A stretch of 10,194 nucleotides of DNA from positions 1 through 10,194 of the forward strand of contig FR901576.1 of the NCBI GenBank assembly GCA_000438015.1. The letters are read 5' to 3'. This document shows, one piece after another, positions 1 through 6,071 of this stretch; the first letter of the stretch is position 1, and the number at the start of each line of letters is the position of its first letter. Origin of the DNA: Coraliomargarita sp. CAG:312 (lineage in GTDB: Bacteria; Verrucomicrobiota; Verrucomicrobiia; Opitutales; Intestinicryptomonadaceae). The notes beneath the pieces were generated by a model that was not told the DNA's origin, did not search any database, and was given only the letters and a program-made list of their open reading frames with translations. Both the position numbers and the translations under genes were made by a program.

Positions 1-196
1 TTACGGCGTTTCTTGCCTTGAATACTCTGCCCATCGCGCCGCTTAGAATTCCGCAGGCGCAAAAACAAAGCAGCTCCATTGGCAAATTTCTTGCGGTGGA
101 ATAGGTCTTTGCCACGTCGCGTATAACTCTTGGGAAGGCGTCTATGGGACATTCGCTTTCGCAAAACTCTCTGTAGGCCTCCGACAGCGTTTCCAT
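1..196 (-). CDS. DUF3987-like protein, N-terminal part (runs off left edge)
   Basis: Read on the minus strand from the ATG at 196, an open frame of 65 codons continues past base 1. The translated piece contains PIDAFPRVIRDVAKTYS, followed by a hydrophobic segment with LCFCACGILSGAMGR. This is the pattern at the start of DUF3987 proteins, which are primase/helicase-like proteins of plasmids, prophages and integrative elements: a 'FP..LRD' motif, then an 'A.ALAxLS' helix. Only the N-terminus is present, so the ATPase motifs cannot be checked. The start is uncertain. There is no Shine-Dalgarno before 196, whereas a strong one (GGGAGGAAG) precedes an in-frame ATG at 235 whose frame is closed by TAA at 218-220 after five codons. 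The gene may therefore start at 196 or carry a nonsense mutation. The assignment rests on motif resemblance alone. Confidence 0.5.
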   Translation of the reverse strand, partial: METLSEAYREFCESECPIDAFPRVIRDVAKTYSTARNLPMELLCFCACGILSGAMGRVFKARNAV

Positions 197-227
197 GGTT
201 GCAAAAAATTGCGGACTTTAGGGTTTT

Positions 228-374
228 CTAAACATTTTCTACTTCCTCCCAAGCTATGTTGCCGCTTTTGCAATGCGCGATATGCGTCTGCGAAATTTCG
301 GAGATCGTAAACGACTCATAAGAACCAAGAGCAGAAAAGGAGGACTTTTTAAGTTCGCTATATACGGAAGCCAT
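228..374 (-). CDS. small hypothetical protein, 48 aa, upstream of the DUF3987-like gene
   Basis: Minus-strand ORF from ATG at 374 to TAG at 228-230. The product is MASVYSELKKSSFSALGSY followed by a polar segment containing FTISEISQTHIAHCKSGN and ending in WEEVENV. I do not recognise the family. 'TISEI' followed by 'SGNIAWEEV' is vaguely like the small helix-turn-helix or excisionase-type proteins that accompany mobile-element replication genes, but no convincing helix-turn-helix can be drawn. In favour of a real gene: balanced composition, and its stop overlaps the ATG at 235 in an ATGTTTAG arrangement typical of translational coupling. Against: no good Shine-Dalgarno, and very short length. 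It lies downstream of the glycosyltransferase on the same strand, 139 bases away. Confidence 0.35.
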   Translation of the reverse strand: MASVYSELKKSSFSALGSYESFTISEISQTHIAHCKSGNIAWEEVENV

Positions 375-456
375 TTTTATGATTTCTGGGATTGTTCACG
401 CGACTACGAACACTTTTGCCTTCTCATTTATTCAGGGAATAATTTATTTTTCGATT

Positions 457-465
457 ATTATTGCA
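457..465 (-). promoter_or_regulatory. third copy of TGCAATAAT, upstream of the 48-aa ORF
   Basis: On the minus strand TGCAATAAT occurs 82 bases before the ATG at 374, a spacing similar to the copy before cpaB. The rest of 375-513 is AT-rich with no clear terminator after the glycosyltransferase and no convincing -35/-10 pair. Confidence 0.2.
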
Positions 466-513
466 AGTAGAAAAACCGTTTTGGACAAATCACTGCAATG
501 CATAATCATACAA

Positions 514-1536
514 TTATACTAAATAACAGGCAATTTGGCGCCGCGCAATCTCCTTAAAATCCGTCTTTCTTATATTCTGCGAGATTTTATTATAAAACGC
601 AGGCTCACGAATCTTCTGTATCGCCTTTGCGATGGGGTCTTTATCCGAAAACCTAAAAACAACTCCGTTCACGCCATCCGCAACAACTTCGCCATCGCAC
701 CCAACGTTTTCACTTATTATAACGGGCAGACCGTTGTTCAAAGCCTCCTCTACCACAAGCCCCCAGGGTTCACTAAAAGACGGCAGGATAAATACGTCGT
801 TTTGCCTGTAATAATCGGGCAAGCGCGCGTTTTCGACCCCACCGGTGAATTTGACGTTTTTCGGGGATACTGCACGCAGCTTGGCTTCAAGCTCGCCGTA
901 CCCAACCATTGTGAGCGTGCAGTCGGGGAATTTTTCGAACGCCGCCACAAGGTTTTCGAGGTTTTTGCAATGAATAAACCTTCCGACGTATATGAAATTG
1001 CGTATTTCTGACTTCGGCTCGAATGGTGGGACATCAACGATGTTGTATACTCCCACGCCTTTTGTTATGGCGACCTCTCCGCAGTACTCAAGTGCGTCGA
1101 GCAGTTTTTTTTGCATTTTTCCGGAAGCAAAAACTTTGGATATGCGGCTCAAGAAAATCCTCTTTAAAAGCCCCTTCCATCCCTTTACAGTGGATTCAGA
1201 TACGCTAGATTCCAGCGCGAAAGCGTTTTTCCGTCGCGGAGAGGCAAATGCGCAAATCCACTGCAATGCGCTGTTCCATCCTCCAAGGATGAGCATTTTG
1301 TATTCGCAAAAAAATATTATTTTTAATAAAAAAAATACTTTTGAGAAAGAATTTCTTTTCCCAAGATTCTCGCTGTCAAATTCTATATTCCCATTGTAAA
1401 AATCTCCATTACGCGTGGGATCTCCATCGTCAGTAAATATCGCAAGCACCCTTTGTTTTTTGTTTATTTCATTGTATAAATTTTTCTTATAGAATGACGG
1501 CAAATTCGTAATAAAAACTTTATCATACGATTTCAT
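514..1536 (-). CDS. GT4-family glycosyltransferase
   Basis: A 340-residue protein with a GT-B fold layout. The N-terminal acceptor half starts with VFITNLPSFYKKNLYNEIN, which resembles the usual first beta-strand and loop. The C-terminal Glycos_transf_1 domain starts near residue 181 with FIYVGRFIHCKNLENLV (the 'GR..K.K' nucleotide-sugar loop). It continues through MVGYGELEAKL (about 210-220) to SEPWGLVVEEAL at 255-266. There E256 and E264 form the EX7E motif of retaining GT4 enzymes, followed by GLPVIISENVGC. It probably transfers a sugar from a nucleotide donor during surface polysaccharide or lipopolysaccharide synthesis at the inner face of the membrane; donor and acceptor cannot be read. 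The length is slightly short for GT4 (usually 360-400) because the C-terminal helix is brief. No clear ribosome-binding site precedes the ATG, but TATAAAATATG abuts it. The gene stands head to head with the dead glycosyltransferase at 1607. Both + strand ORFs inside it are antisense shadows. Confidence 0.9.
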   Translation of the reverse strand: MKSYDKVFITNLPSFYKKNLYNEINKKQRVLAIFTDDGDPTRNGDFYNGNIEFDSENLGKRNSFSKVFFLLKIIFFCEYKMLILGGWNSALQWICAFASPRRKNAFALESSVSESTVKGWKGLLKRIFLSRISKVFASGKMQKKLLDALEYCGEVAITKGVGVYNIVDVPPFEPKSEIRNFIYVGRFIHCKNLENLVAAFEKFPDCTLTMVGYGELEAKLRAVSPKNVKFTGGVENARLPDYYRQNDVFILPSFSEPWGLVVEEALNNGLPVIISENVGCDGEVVADGVNGVVFRFSDKDPIAKAIQKIREPAFYNKISQNIRKTDFKEIARRQIACYLV

Positions 1537-1606
1537 ATTTTATAAGTCGCATTAAAATGTGCTTAGCAGTGTTTTGATATCCTATACATTTATAATTACA
1601 TTTTTC

Positions 1607-2500
1607 ATGGAGATATTTTTCAAGTAAAAAAACGAATATCTCCAAGTCAATGCGGTAGGCAATTCAATATCCACCGGAAGAATTGCGCGCAAATGAAGAA
1701 AGGCGATTCGCAACGAGTGGAACAGGCATATTGCATGCGCTATCAAAATTTCATAAAGCCAATTCAACATTATACGCCTCGCCGCCTAATGGCTCTACCC
1801 CTCAATATCCTACAGACGCGTAAATTGGTTCCGACAGTCCTTTCAAGAAGCCGCCACTATTAAATTCGTAGAAGCAATAAAAAGAATTTCTCGGTATATT
1901 ATCAATTTTCACAATCTATATGGGTAATATTTGCGCGTCTCAACTCTTCTGAAATTTCCCGGAGAACACTGTAAACCCGTCGTATGGACGCTCTACGACC
2001 GCTTCCCGATGACTGGGCATTTTCATTCAACTTTTGCGGCGCGAATAAATGAAATCCGCCTATAAAAATTTTCAAAAAAAAATCGAAATATCCTACCTCG
2101 CGGATTTTCGACCTCTTCGCAAAACCATTCCAGAAATAGGGTGCTGCTTATGATACAATTTTCAATGTATTGCTGCTTGGTCGTCAAAATGCAAACGAGT
2201 TACCTCGGAAAGATAGTCACATAAAGCGAGAAATCTTGTCGAGATTGCAACAATTTATAGAGCAGCGTGCGTTTTTATAAATCCAACCTTTTAGTAGGCG
2301 CCATCGCTCGCAAACCTAGAAGCCGCAGCATGCGGCACTCCGATTGCAACGTTTGGCAGAGGTGAAACTCCGGAGACAATCCCAAATTCGAGCATAATCC
2401 CTGCAATAACGCGCGAGACGCAAACGCCATGACTGAAGATATCAAAAAATTCGCCTTTTGAAAAAATCTGATATCTCAAAAATCTGTCTCCAAACTGCTT
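1607..2500 (+). pseudogene. decayed WcaC-like GT4 glycosyltransferase
   Basis: Read in one frame from ATG 1607, the translation shows LQVNAVGNSISTGRIA (1640-1687), the N-terminal 'NSGSTGRIA' signature of this glycosyltransferase group. It continues through IINFHNLYG, a stop, YLRV and KPVVWTLYDRFPMTGH (1898-2020), matching the family's 'HLHN.HGYY' and 'VVWTLHDCWPFTGH' blocks. Stops interrupt this frame at 1625, 1694, 1754, 1787, 1925 and 2063. After a deletion the C-terminal domain resumes in other frames: VLLLGRQNANELPRK (2167-2211), NLVEIATIYRAACVFINPTF (2232-2291), two adjacent TAG codons, then ANLEAAACGTPIATFGRG (2310 on) and PETI. A last frameshifted piece, DANAMTEDIKKFA, ends near 2458. 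About 100 bases separate blocks normally about 400 apart, so roughly 300 bases are missing. The right boundary is approximate. Function is certainly lost. Confidence 0.85.
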
Positions 2501-2519
2501 CGGAGTATTTAGAGGCAAA

Positions 2520-2750
2520 AGGCGCATTTGGCAAATATTACGGGTTGTACAGGTCGCCACCCCAAAAAAACGCCTGATGCACAGCATGCGTTTGCGCTTT
2601 GCAGGTTAAAAATTCCCTTAAATCTAACTTGGCAACCGCCGCGTAGGATGCGCGCCGCCCCCTTACGGTGGATTATGCAAAAAGAGTCAAATGAAATCCG
2701 TTCCAGCATTCCAGATGCGTGGACTCTCTTGAGGATGACCAGTATATATG
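2520..2750. repeat. possible non-coding dispersed repeat
   Basis: This patch is richer in GC than the AT-rich sequence around it and sits between the dead glycosyltransferase and the IS3 remnant. Both strands are open over much of it but give proteins of odd composition (for example TWQPPRRMRAAPL on +), which is typical of repeats and not of genes. It holds an imperfect hairpin in which CCGCCG near 2638 pairs with CGGTGG near 2667 (one G-T pair). The stretch near 2706-2740, which translates to SIPDAWTLLRMTS, has the look of intergenic repeats that recur many times in some genomes. Copy number cannot be seen in one window, so this is an impression. Confidence 0.3.
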
Positions 2751-2791
2751 AGGAGAAAACCCAACAAAATCACATAAGACAAATAAGCAAT

Positions 2792-3130
2792 ATGAAAATA
2801 GAGTTCAGTGTAGAACATATAATGAAGATAATCATAGAACGCGAAGTATCCGAAGACAAAGCATATCAAATTACAAACGAAAGCTGAGCTTAATAACCAC
2901 GTCTAAAATTTGGACTTTACACACGATTACACTCAATGAGGCGGAGCAATAGAAATTTTAAATCTAATAGATGAATATACTTTTGAACGTCATGCAATCT
3001 ATATAGCCAGAATGATAAAATTCGAGAACGCAAAATGGTAAAGGCAGAAGAATGAAGAAAATTTTATAACAAAGAACGACCTCATCTTTTCTTAGGAATG
3101 CTCGCGCCAAAAGGATTTGCGATGAATCAA
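2792..3130 (+). mobile_element. degenerate IS3-family insertion sequence (OrfA and OrfB fragments)
   Basis: Three collinear fragments of an IS3-family transposase are readable. First, 2792-2887 gives a 31-residue piece with FSVEHIMKIIIEREVSEDKA, matching the start of OrfA ('F.EEQI.kil.E.e.G') up to a TGA. Second, 2905-3038 gives KIWTLHTI, then, after a frame change near 2945, ILNLIDEYTFERHAIYIARM. This is the OrfB integrase block that normally reads 'vWs.DFv...ilnliDEyTre.lai'. The first catalytic Asp is replaced by His here. Third, 3044-3130 gives AEE, a stop, then RKFYNKERPHLFLGMLAPKG, the C-terminal 'w...YN..RpH.sLgy.tP..f' block. The helix-turn-helix core, the N-terminus of OrfB, and the stretch with the second Asp and catalytic Glu are deleted. 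Terminal inverted repeats were not found. The element is dead. Confidence 0.75.
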
Positions 3131-3660
3131 TCCCCAAAAGATACTTTCCATAGGGAGAGCCGCGGAGATATTTATGATAGATACAGCCCCATTTATATCT
3201 TCAACTCTAAATATTCAAATTTAATCAATCCAAAGAAGGATTTTATTCCCATTTAATCCGATCCAACTTCTACGGTTCAAGCAGCGGCTTCACCCATCAT
3301 TTTTTTTGTGGTGATTAAACGAATGGATAGAATGGAAATATTCTAACGAGGAAGCGATCGACAAGCTAAAACATTAGCGAAAGTTCTTTGAAATTATACT
3401 TCCGGATGGACGACCAAACATATCTTCAAAACGCATAAATTTTCTATGAAAAGTTTGCATTTGGAAAGTGCCATTTTTCTATAATCAGAAATTTTAAATC
3501 AGCCAGCAAAGGAAAAAGCGCAAATAACTTCCGGCAAGTTTTTGTTGCAAGAATCGAATATTTTTTATTAGGGATTTTAGTCTAGGTTTATATTTAAGAA
3601 TCTATATTGCAATAATGCAATAAAACGCATCCTCTTTATTAATAAAAAACTTTTATCCAT
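3131..3660. other. no recognisable gene (degenerate intergenic stretch)
   Basis: About 530 bases of AT-rich sequence with stops in all frames. A + strand patch near 3318-3420 has codon-like content (for example NEEAIDKLKH, stop, RKFFEIILPDGRPN) and may be another gene remnant, but I cannot assign it. A T8 run lies near 3300. No tRNA-like cloverleaf or convincing terminator was seen. Confidence 0.4.
3606..3621. promoter_or_regulatory. palindrome ATTGCA-ATAA-TGCAAT upstream of the esterase gene
   Basis: A perfect 6-base inverted repeat with a 4-base spacer lies 52 bases before the esterase start codon. Its core TGCAATAAT recurs upstream of two other genes in the window. It could be an operator or part of a promoter. 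No clear -35/-10 pair could be placed with it. Confidence 0.3.
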
Positions 3661-3673
3661 TCAGTTAGAAAAC

Positions 3674-5050
3674 ATGAGTAAATATTTTCTTTTAATTTTT
3701 CCGCTATTTTTAGCCGCGACAATTTCCACCGCGGAAGAACCAAGCATAGAAAAAATAAAGAACGCCAATTTTGACGAAGCTGAAATAACCGACGTCCGAC
3801 ATATCTGCGCAGGCGAGAAAATAGGCGGCACAAAAGCATCAACCGATATGCTGCTTATAGCCGCCAGAGCTCATCCCCCCTCAAAGGTTAAAATCGCCCT
3901 TGCCCTCCCCGTCGCCGACAAATGGAACGGAATCTTCCTTGGGAAAGGAAACGGCGGGATGGGGGACCGCGTTTCCGTAGAAATGGCTGTAAACGGAGCA
4001 AATATAGGATACGCGACCGCGCATTGCGATTTAGGAACAGAAAAATGGTGGGAAGACGCAGACAATCTGGATGTAGTTCTCGCAGATTTTGGGCACGACG
4101 CCGTATATATGATGACGAAGTTAGGGAAAAAAGCCGCACAAATATTTTACGGGAAACCGCCAAAATATTCATATTATTTGGGCGGTTCAACTGGAGGACA
4201 GGAGGGATTGTCTATGGCAGAAAGGCATCCGGCCGAATACGATGGAATCGCACTTTTATTTCCGGTATCCGACAGAACTTCACTGCACATACGCTTCATG
4301 TTTGAAAAAGCTCTGCTGTTCCCCGGAGGGCATTTTACCGACGAGCAAATATCAAAAATTTCGGAAGAAATTGTAAAGCAGAATCGGAATAACGAAGGCG
4401 AGCCAGAAAATTCTTCGAAACCTTATCTAAAATATCCGGAACGCGCAAAGGTTGACTATTCAAAATTTGATTTTCTCTCAAAAAATCAAATAGACCTATT
4501 AAGCGGGATACATTCGCCATTTCTCGATCCCGCAACAGGAGCCTTTATAACATTCGGGCTGCCTCCTTCGTGCGAGATTGCCGACAACGGCAAAAGCCTG
4601 AAAAACGGATTCGACGACTGGATGTCCGCATGGTTTTTTAGGCGGGCAAACATTGACCCGTCTAAAGTCGATTTGCACAAATATGCGATAGAGTTTAAAA
4701 AGCGTTTTTCGCAGGATACTGACGCAGCCCCAAATCTTGGGAAATTTAGAAAATACGGCAAGAAACTCCTGATTATCCAGGGAAAAATAGACACGATAGT
4801 TCCTGCTGAATACATTAAAGATTGGTATAAATTGCTGTGCAAGAATACAGGGTCAACCGAAAAAACCCTTGAATATGCAAGAGTATTTTTAGTTCCCGGA
4901 GGATGGCACGGCAATATGTCAGGAGTTGACATGCTTCAGGCTATCCGTGATTGGGTGGAGAAAAATTCCGAACCAAACCGCATAAAAGTAAACGTAGCCG
5001 TAAAAGGCGTAAATTATCCCGAAGACGCCCAATTATATATCCCGCGCTAG
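3674..5050 (+). CDS. exported tannase/feruloyl-esterase-family hydrolase
   Basis: A 458-residue protein with a signal peptide: K3, a hydrophobic core at 5-16, and likely cleavage after A20 (ISTA before EE). It acts outside the cytoplasm. The body follows the tannase/feruloyl esterase family (Pfam Tannase): DKWNGIFLGKGNGG at 82-95, DFGHDAVYMMTK near 138-149, then FYGKPPKYSYYLGGSTGG at 158-175, with the nucleophile Ser172. HPAEYDGIALLFP follows. Later, IIQGKIDTIVP carries the acid D373 and PGGWHGN the base H412. Members hydrolyse ester bonds of phenolic acids such as gallate or ferulate, so a role in plant-polymer or phenolic ester breakdown is plausible; the substrate is not determined. Family members normally have Cys before the Ser and after the His (CS-D-HC disulfide); here both are Gly. 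It is somewhat shorter than many relatives. The ATG lacks a good Shine-Dalgarno. The gene stands alone, 202 bases from cpaB. Confidence 0.88.
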   Translation: MSKYFLLIFPLFLAATISTAEEPSIEKIKNANFDEAEITDVRHICAGEKIGGTKASTDMLLIAARAHPPSKVKIALALPVADKWNGIFLGKGNGGMGDRVSVEMAVNGANIGYATAHCDLGTEKWWEDADNLDVVLADFGHDAVYMMTKLGKKAAQIFYGKPPKYSYYLGGSTGGQEGLSMAERHPAEYDGIALLFPVSDRTSLHIRFMFEKALLFPGGHFTDEQISKISEEIVKQNRNNEGEPENSSKPYLKYPERAKVDYSKFDFLSKNQIDLLSGIHSPFLDPATGAFITFGLPPSCEIADNGKSLKNGFDDWMSAWFFRRANIDPSKVDLHKYAIEFKKRFSQDTDAAPNLGKFRKYGKKLLIIQGKIDTIVPAEYIKDWYKLLCKNTGSTEKTLEYARVFLVPGGWHGNMSGVDMLQAIRDWVEKNSEPNRIKVNVAVKGVNYPEDAQLYIPR

Positions 5051-5153
5051 CAATTCCGCAGCCGCATTTCTACAACCCGCCAAATTCGGCTGAAGAAAAT
5101 AGTTTGGAGCAAGCGTTTAAAACGTGGAATTTCCCCAACTACATATAAGTGGG

Positions 5154-5170
5154 ATGCAATAATATGCAAT
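5154..5170. promoter_or_regulatory. direct repeat ATGCAAT-AAT-ATGCAAT upstream of cpaB
   Basis: Two copies of ATGCAAT separated by AAT lie 82 bases before the cpaB start. The repeat shares TGCAATAAT and a following GCAATA with the palindrome upstream of the esterase gene. It is a candidate binding site near the promoter of the pilus operon, on sequence similarity within the window only. Confidence 0.25.
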
Positions 5171-5252
5171 ATTCTAAAGCAGGCCTAGAACCGCCCCGGC
5201 ACACCCATAAAATGTTTGACAAATATATGCCTTTTAAAGAAAAAAAACGGCG

Positions 5253-6062
5253 ATGAAAAATGTAATACCCTTGGTTGTATCGGTTATTCTTGGACTCGCC
5301 GCGGTTTTTGTCGTAAGCAAGACCCTGTTCGACAGAGACGAAACAAAGGATGAGGAAAAAATTTCAATTATCACGGCCGCTCGAGATATTCCTGCGGACG
5401 AAGAACTAACCGAGGGTTCCTTAACCTACCGCAATGTTCCAAAATCGGTATTGCCGCACGGCGCTCTTTTGTGGAAAAACGTCGCAATGATTTACGGGCA
5501 ACGCGCCCAGCACTCCATAATGAGGAACGATTATATTTTGATGAGCGACATACAGCTTAAGGTCTCTTTGGGAGACTGCTCTAAAGAGGGAGAATGGACA
5601 ATTCCCATAACATTCTCGGATCCGGCGCTTATAAAGATGCTGAAACCAAACGATGAAATCGGCATAATATCAACCTACGTTTCAAGAAAGGCAGAACCTA
5701 TCTCCGGCCTCCAGGAAAACGGCAGCATCATTCCCCCTTCCATTCAAGAGTCTGAAAAGAGGGAAACTTCCGTGCTTCTGCCGTGCGTAAGAGTTATTGG
5801 AATAGCAAACAGCAACGGTTCGTTTAGGGAGCCTGGCGGCTCAAGCGGAACAATCTTTGTATCGCTTCCGCCGCAGCAGGCAATGATTGTGATTGCCGCG
5901 CAGCGAGAAGCCGAATTGTACCCCGTATTGCGCAAGCGCAACGACTCGTCCGCGCTAAACCGCAAAGAAATAGGCGTGGTAAACGAAAAAACTTTTGAGG
6001 GAATCCGCAAAGGGCTGCAATCCGCCGAACTCCCTTCAACTCCAATAGAAAATACGAGATAA
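5253..6062 (+). CDS. cpaB: Flp/Tad pilus assembly protein CpaB (RcpC)
   Basis: A 269-residue protein. It has one N-terminal membrane anchor (residues 4-22), then a SAF domain at about 37-103 (ISIITAARDIPADEELTEGS, VLPHGALLWK, GQRAQHSIMRNDYIL) and the RcpC/CpaB domain at about 115-228 (WTIPITFSDPALIKMLKPND, RVIGIAN, GTIFVSLPPQQAMIVIAAQ). This is the canonical CpaB layout. It sits in the periplasm, anchored in the inner membrane, and works with the secretin to form or stabilise the pilus channel; the SAF domain may bind peptidoglycan or another glycan. The Pro/Ser-rich loop at 148-172 is longer than the domain needs. It is the first gene of the operon, with the secretin 9 bases downstream. The start is set by the membrane anchor. 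There is no Shine-Dalgarno, only AAACGGCG before the ATG. Confidence 0.9.
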   Translation: MKNVIPLVVSVILGLAAVFVVSKTLFDRDETKDEEKISIITAARDIPADEELTEGSLTYRNVPKSVLPHGALLWKNVAMIYGQRAQHSIMRNDYILMSDIQLKVSLGDCSKEGEWTIPITFSDPALIKMLKPNDEIGIISTYVSRKAEPISGLQENGSIIPPSIQESEKRETSVLLPCVRVIGIANSNGSFREPGGSSGTIFVSLPPQQAMIVIAAQREAELYPVLRKRNDSSALNRKEIGVVNEKTFEGIRKGLQSAELPSTPIENTR

Positions 6063-6071
6063 AACATTAAA

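Noticed and set aside
273..470. 65-codon ORF on the + strand
   Set aside because: It has no ribosome-binding site before its ATG, is rich in Phe/Tyr/Cys in an AT-rich spacer, and overlaps the better minus-strand 48-aa ORF.
535..1399. Two long + strand ORFs (535-1011 and 992-1399)
   Set aside because: They are antisense to the minus-strand glycosyltransferase, whose motifs and EX7E signature are clear; the + translations have no family features.
1582..1770. Minus-strand 62-codon ORF, briefly read as an acetyltransferase fragment
   Set aside because: The opposite strand carries the recognisable N-terminus of the dead glycosyltransferase (NSISTGRIA), so this is its shadow.
1607..2065. Stop-codon reassignment to explain the in-frame stops of the dead glycosyltransferase
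   Set aside because: TAA, TGA and TAG all occur in it, frameshifts and a deletion follow, and the intact genes of the window use stops normally.
2291..2587. Minus-strand 98-codon ORF
   Set aside because: It is antisense to the C-terminal domain of the dead glycosyltransferase (EAAACGTPIATFGRG on the + strand).
2528..2887. 119-codon + strand ORF as a real gene
   Set aside because: It is a chance join of the repeat-like patch and the truncated IS3 OrfA start; only the part from 2792 has a family match.
5059..5092. CAGCCG/CGGCTG inverted repeat after the esterase gene as a terminator
   Set aside because: The loop is 22 bases and no T run follows, so it is not a convincing intrinsic terminator.
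5216..5221. TTGACA as a -35 box for the pilus operon
   Set aside because: No -10-like sequence lies 16-18 bases downstream (GAAAAA instead), and the start codon would be too close.
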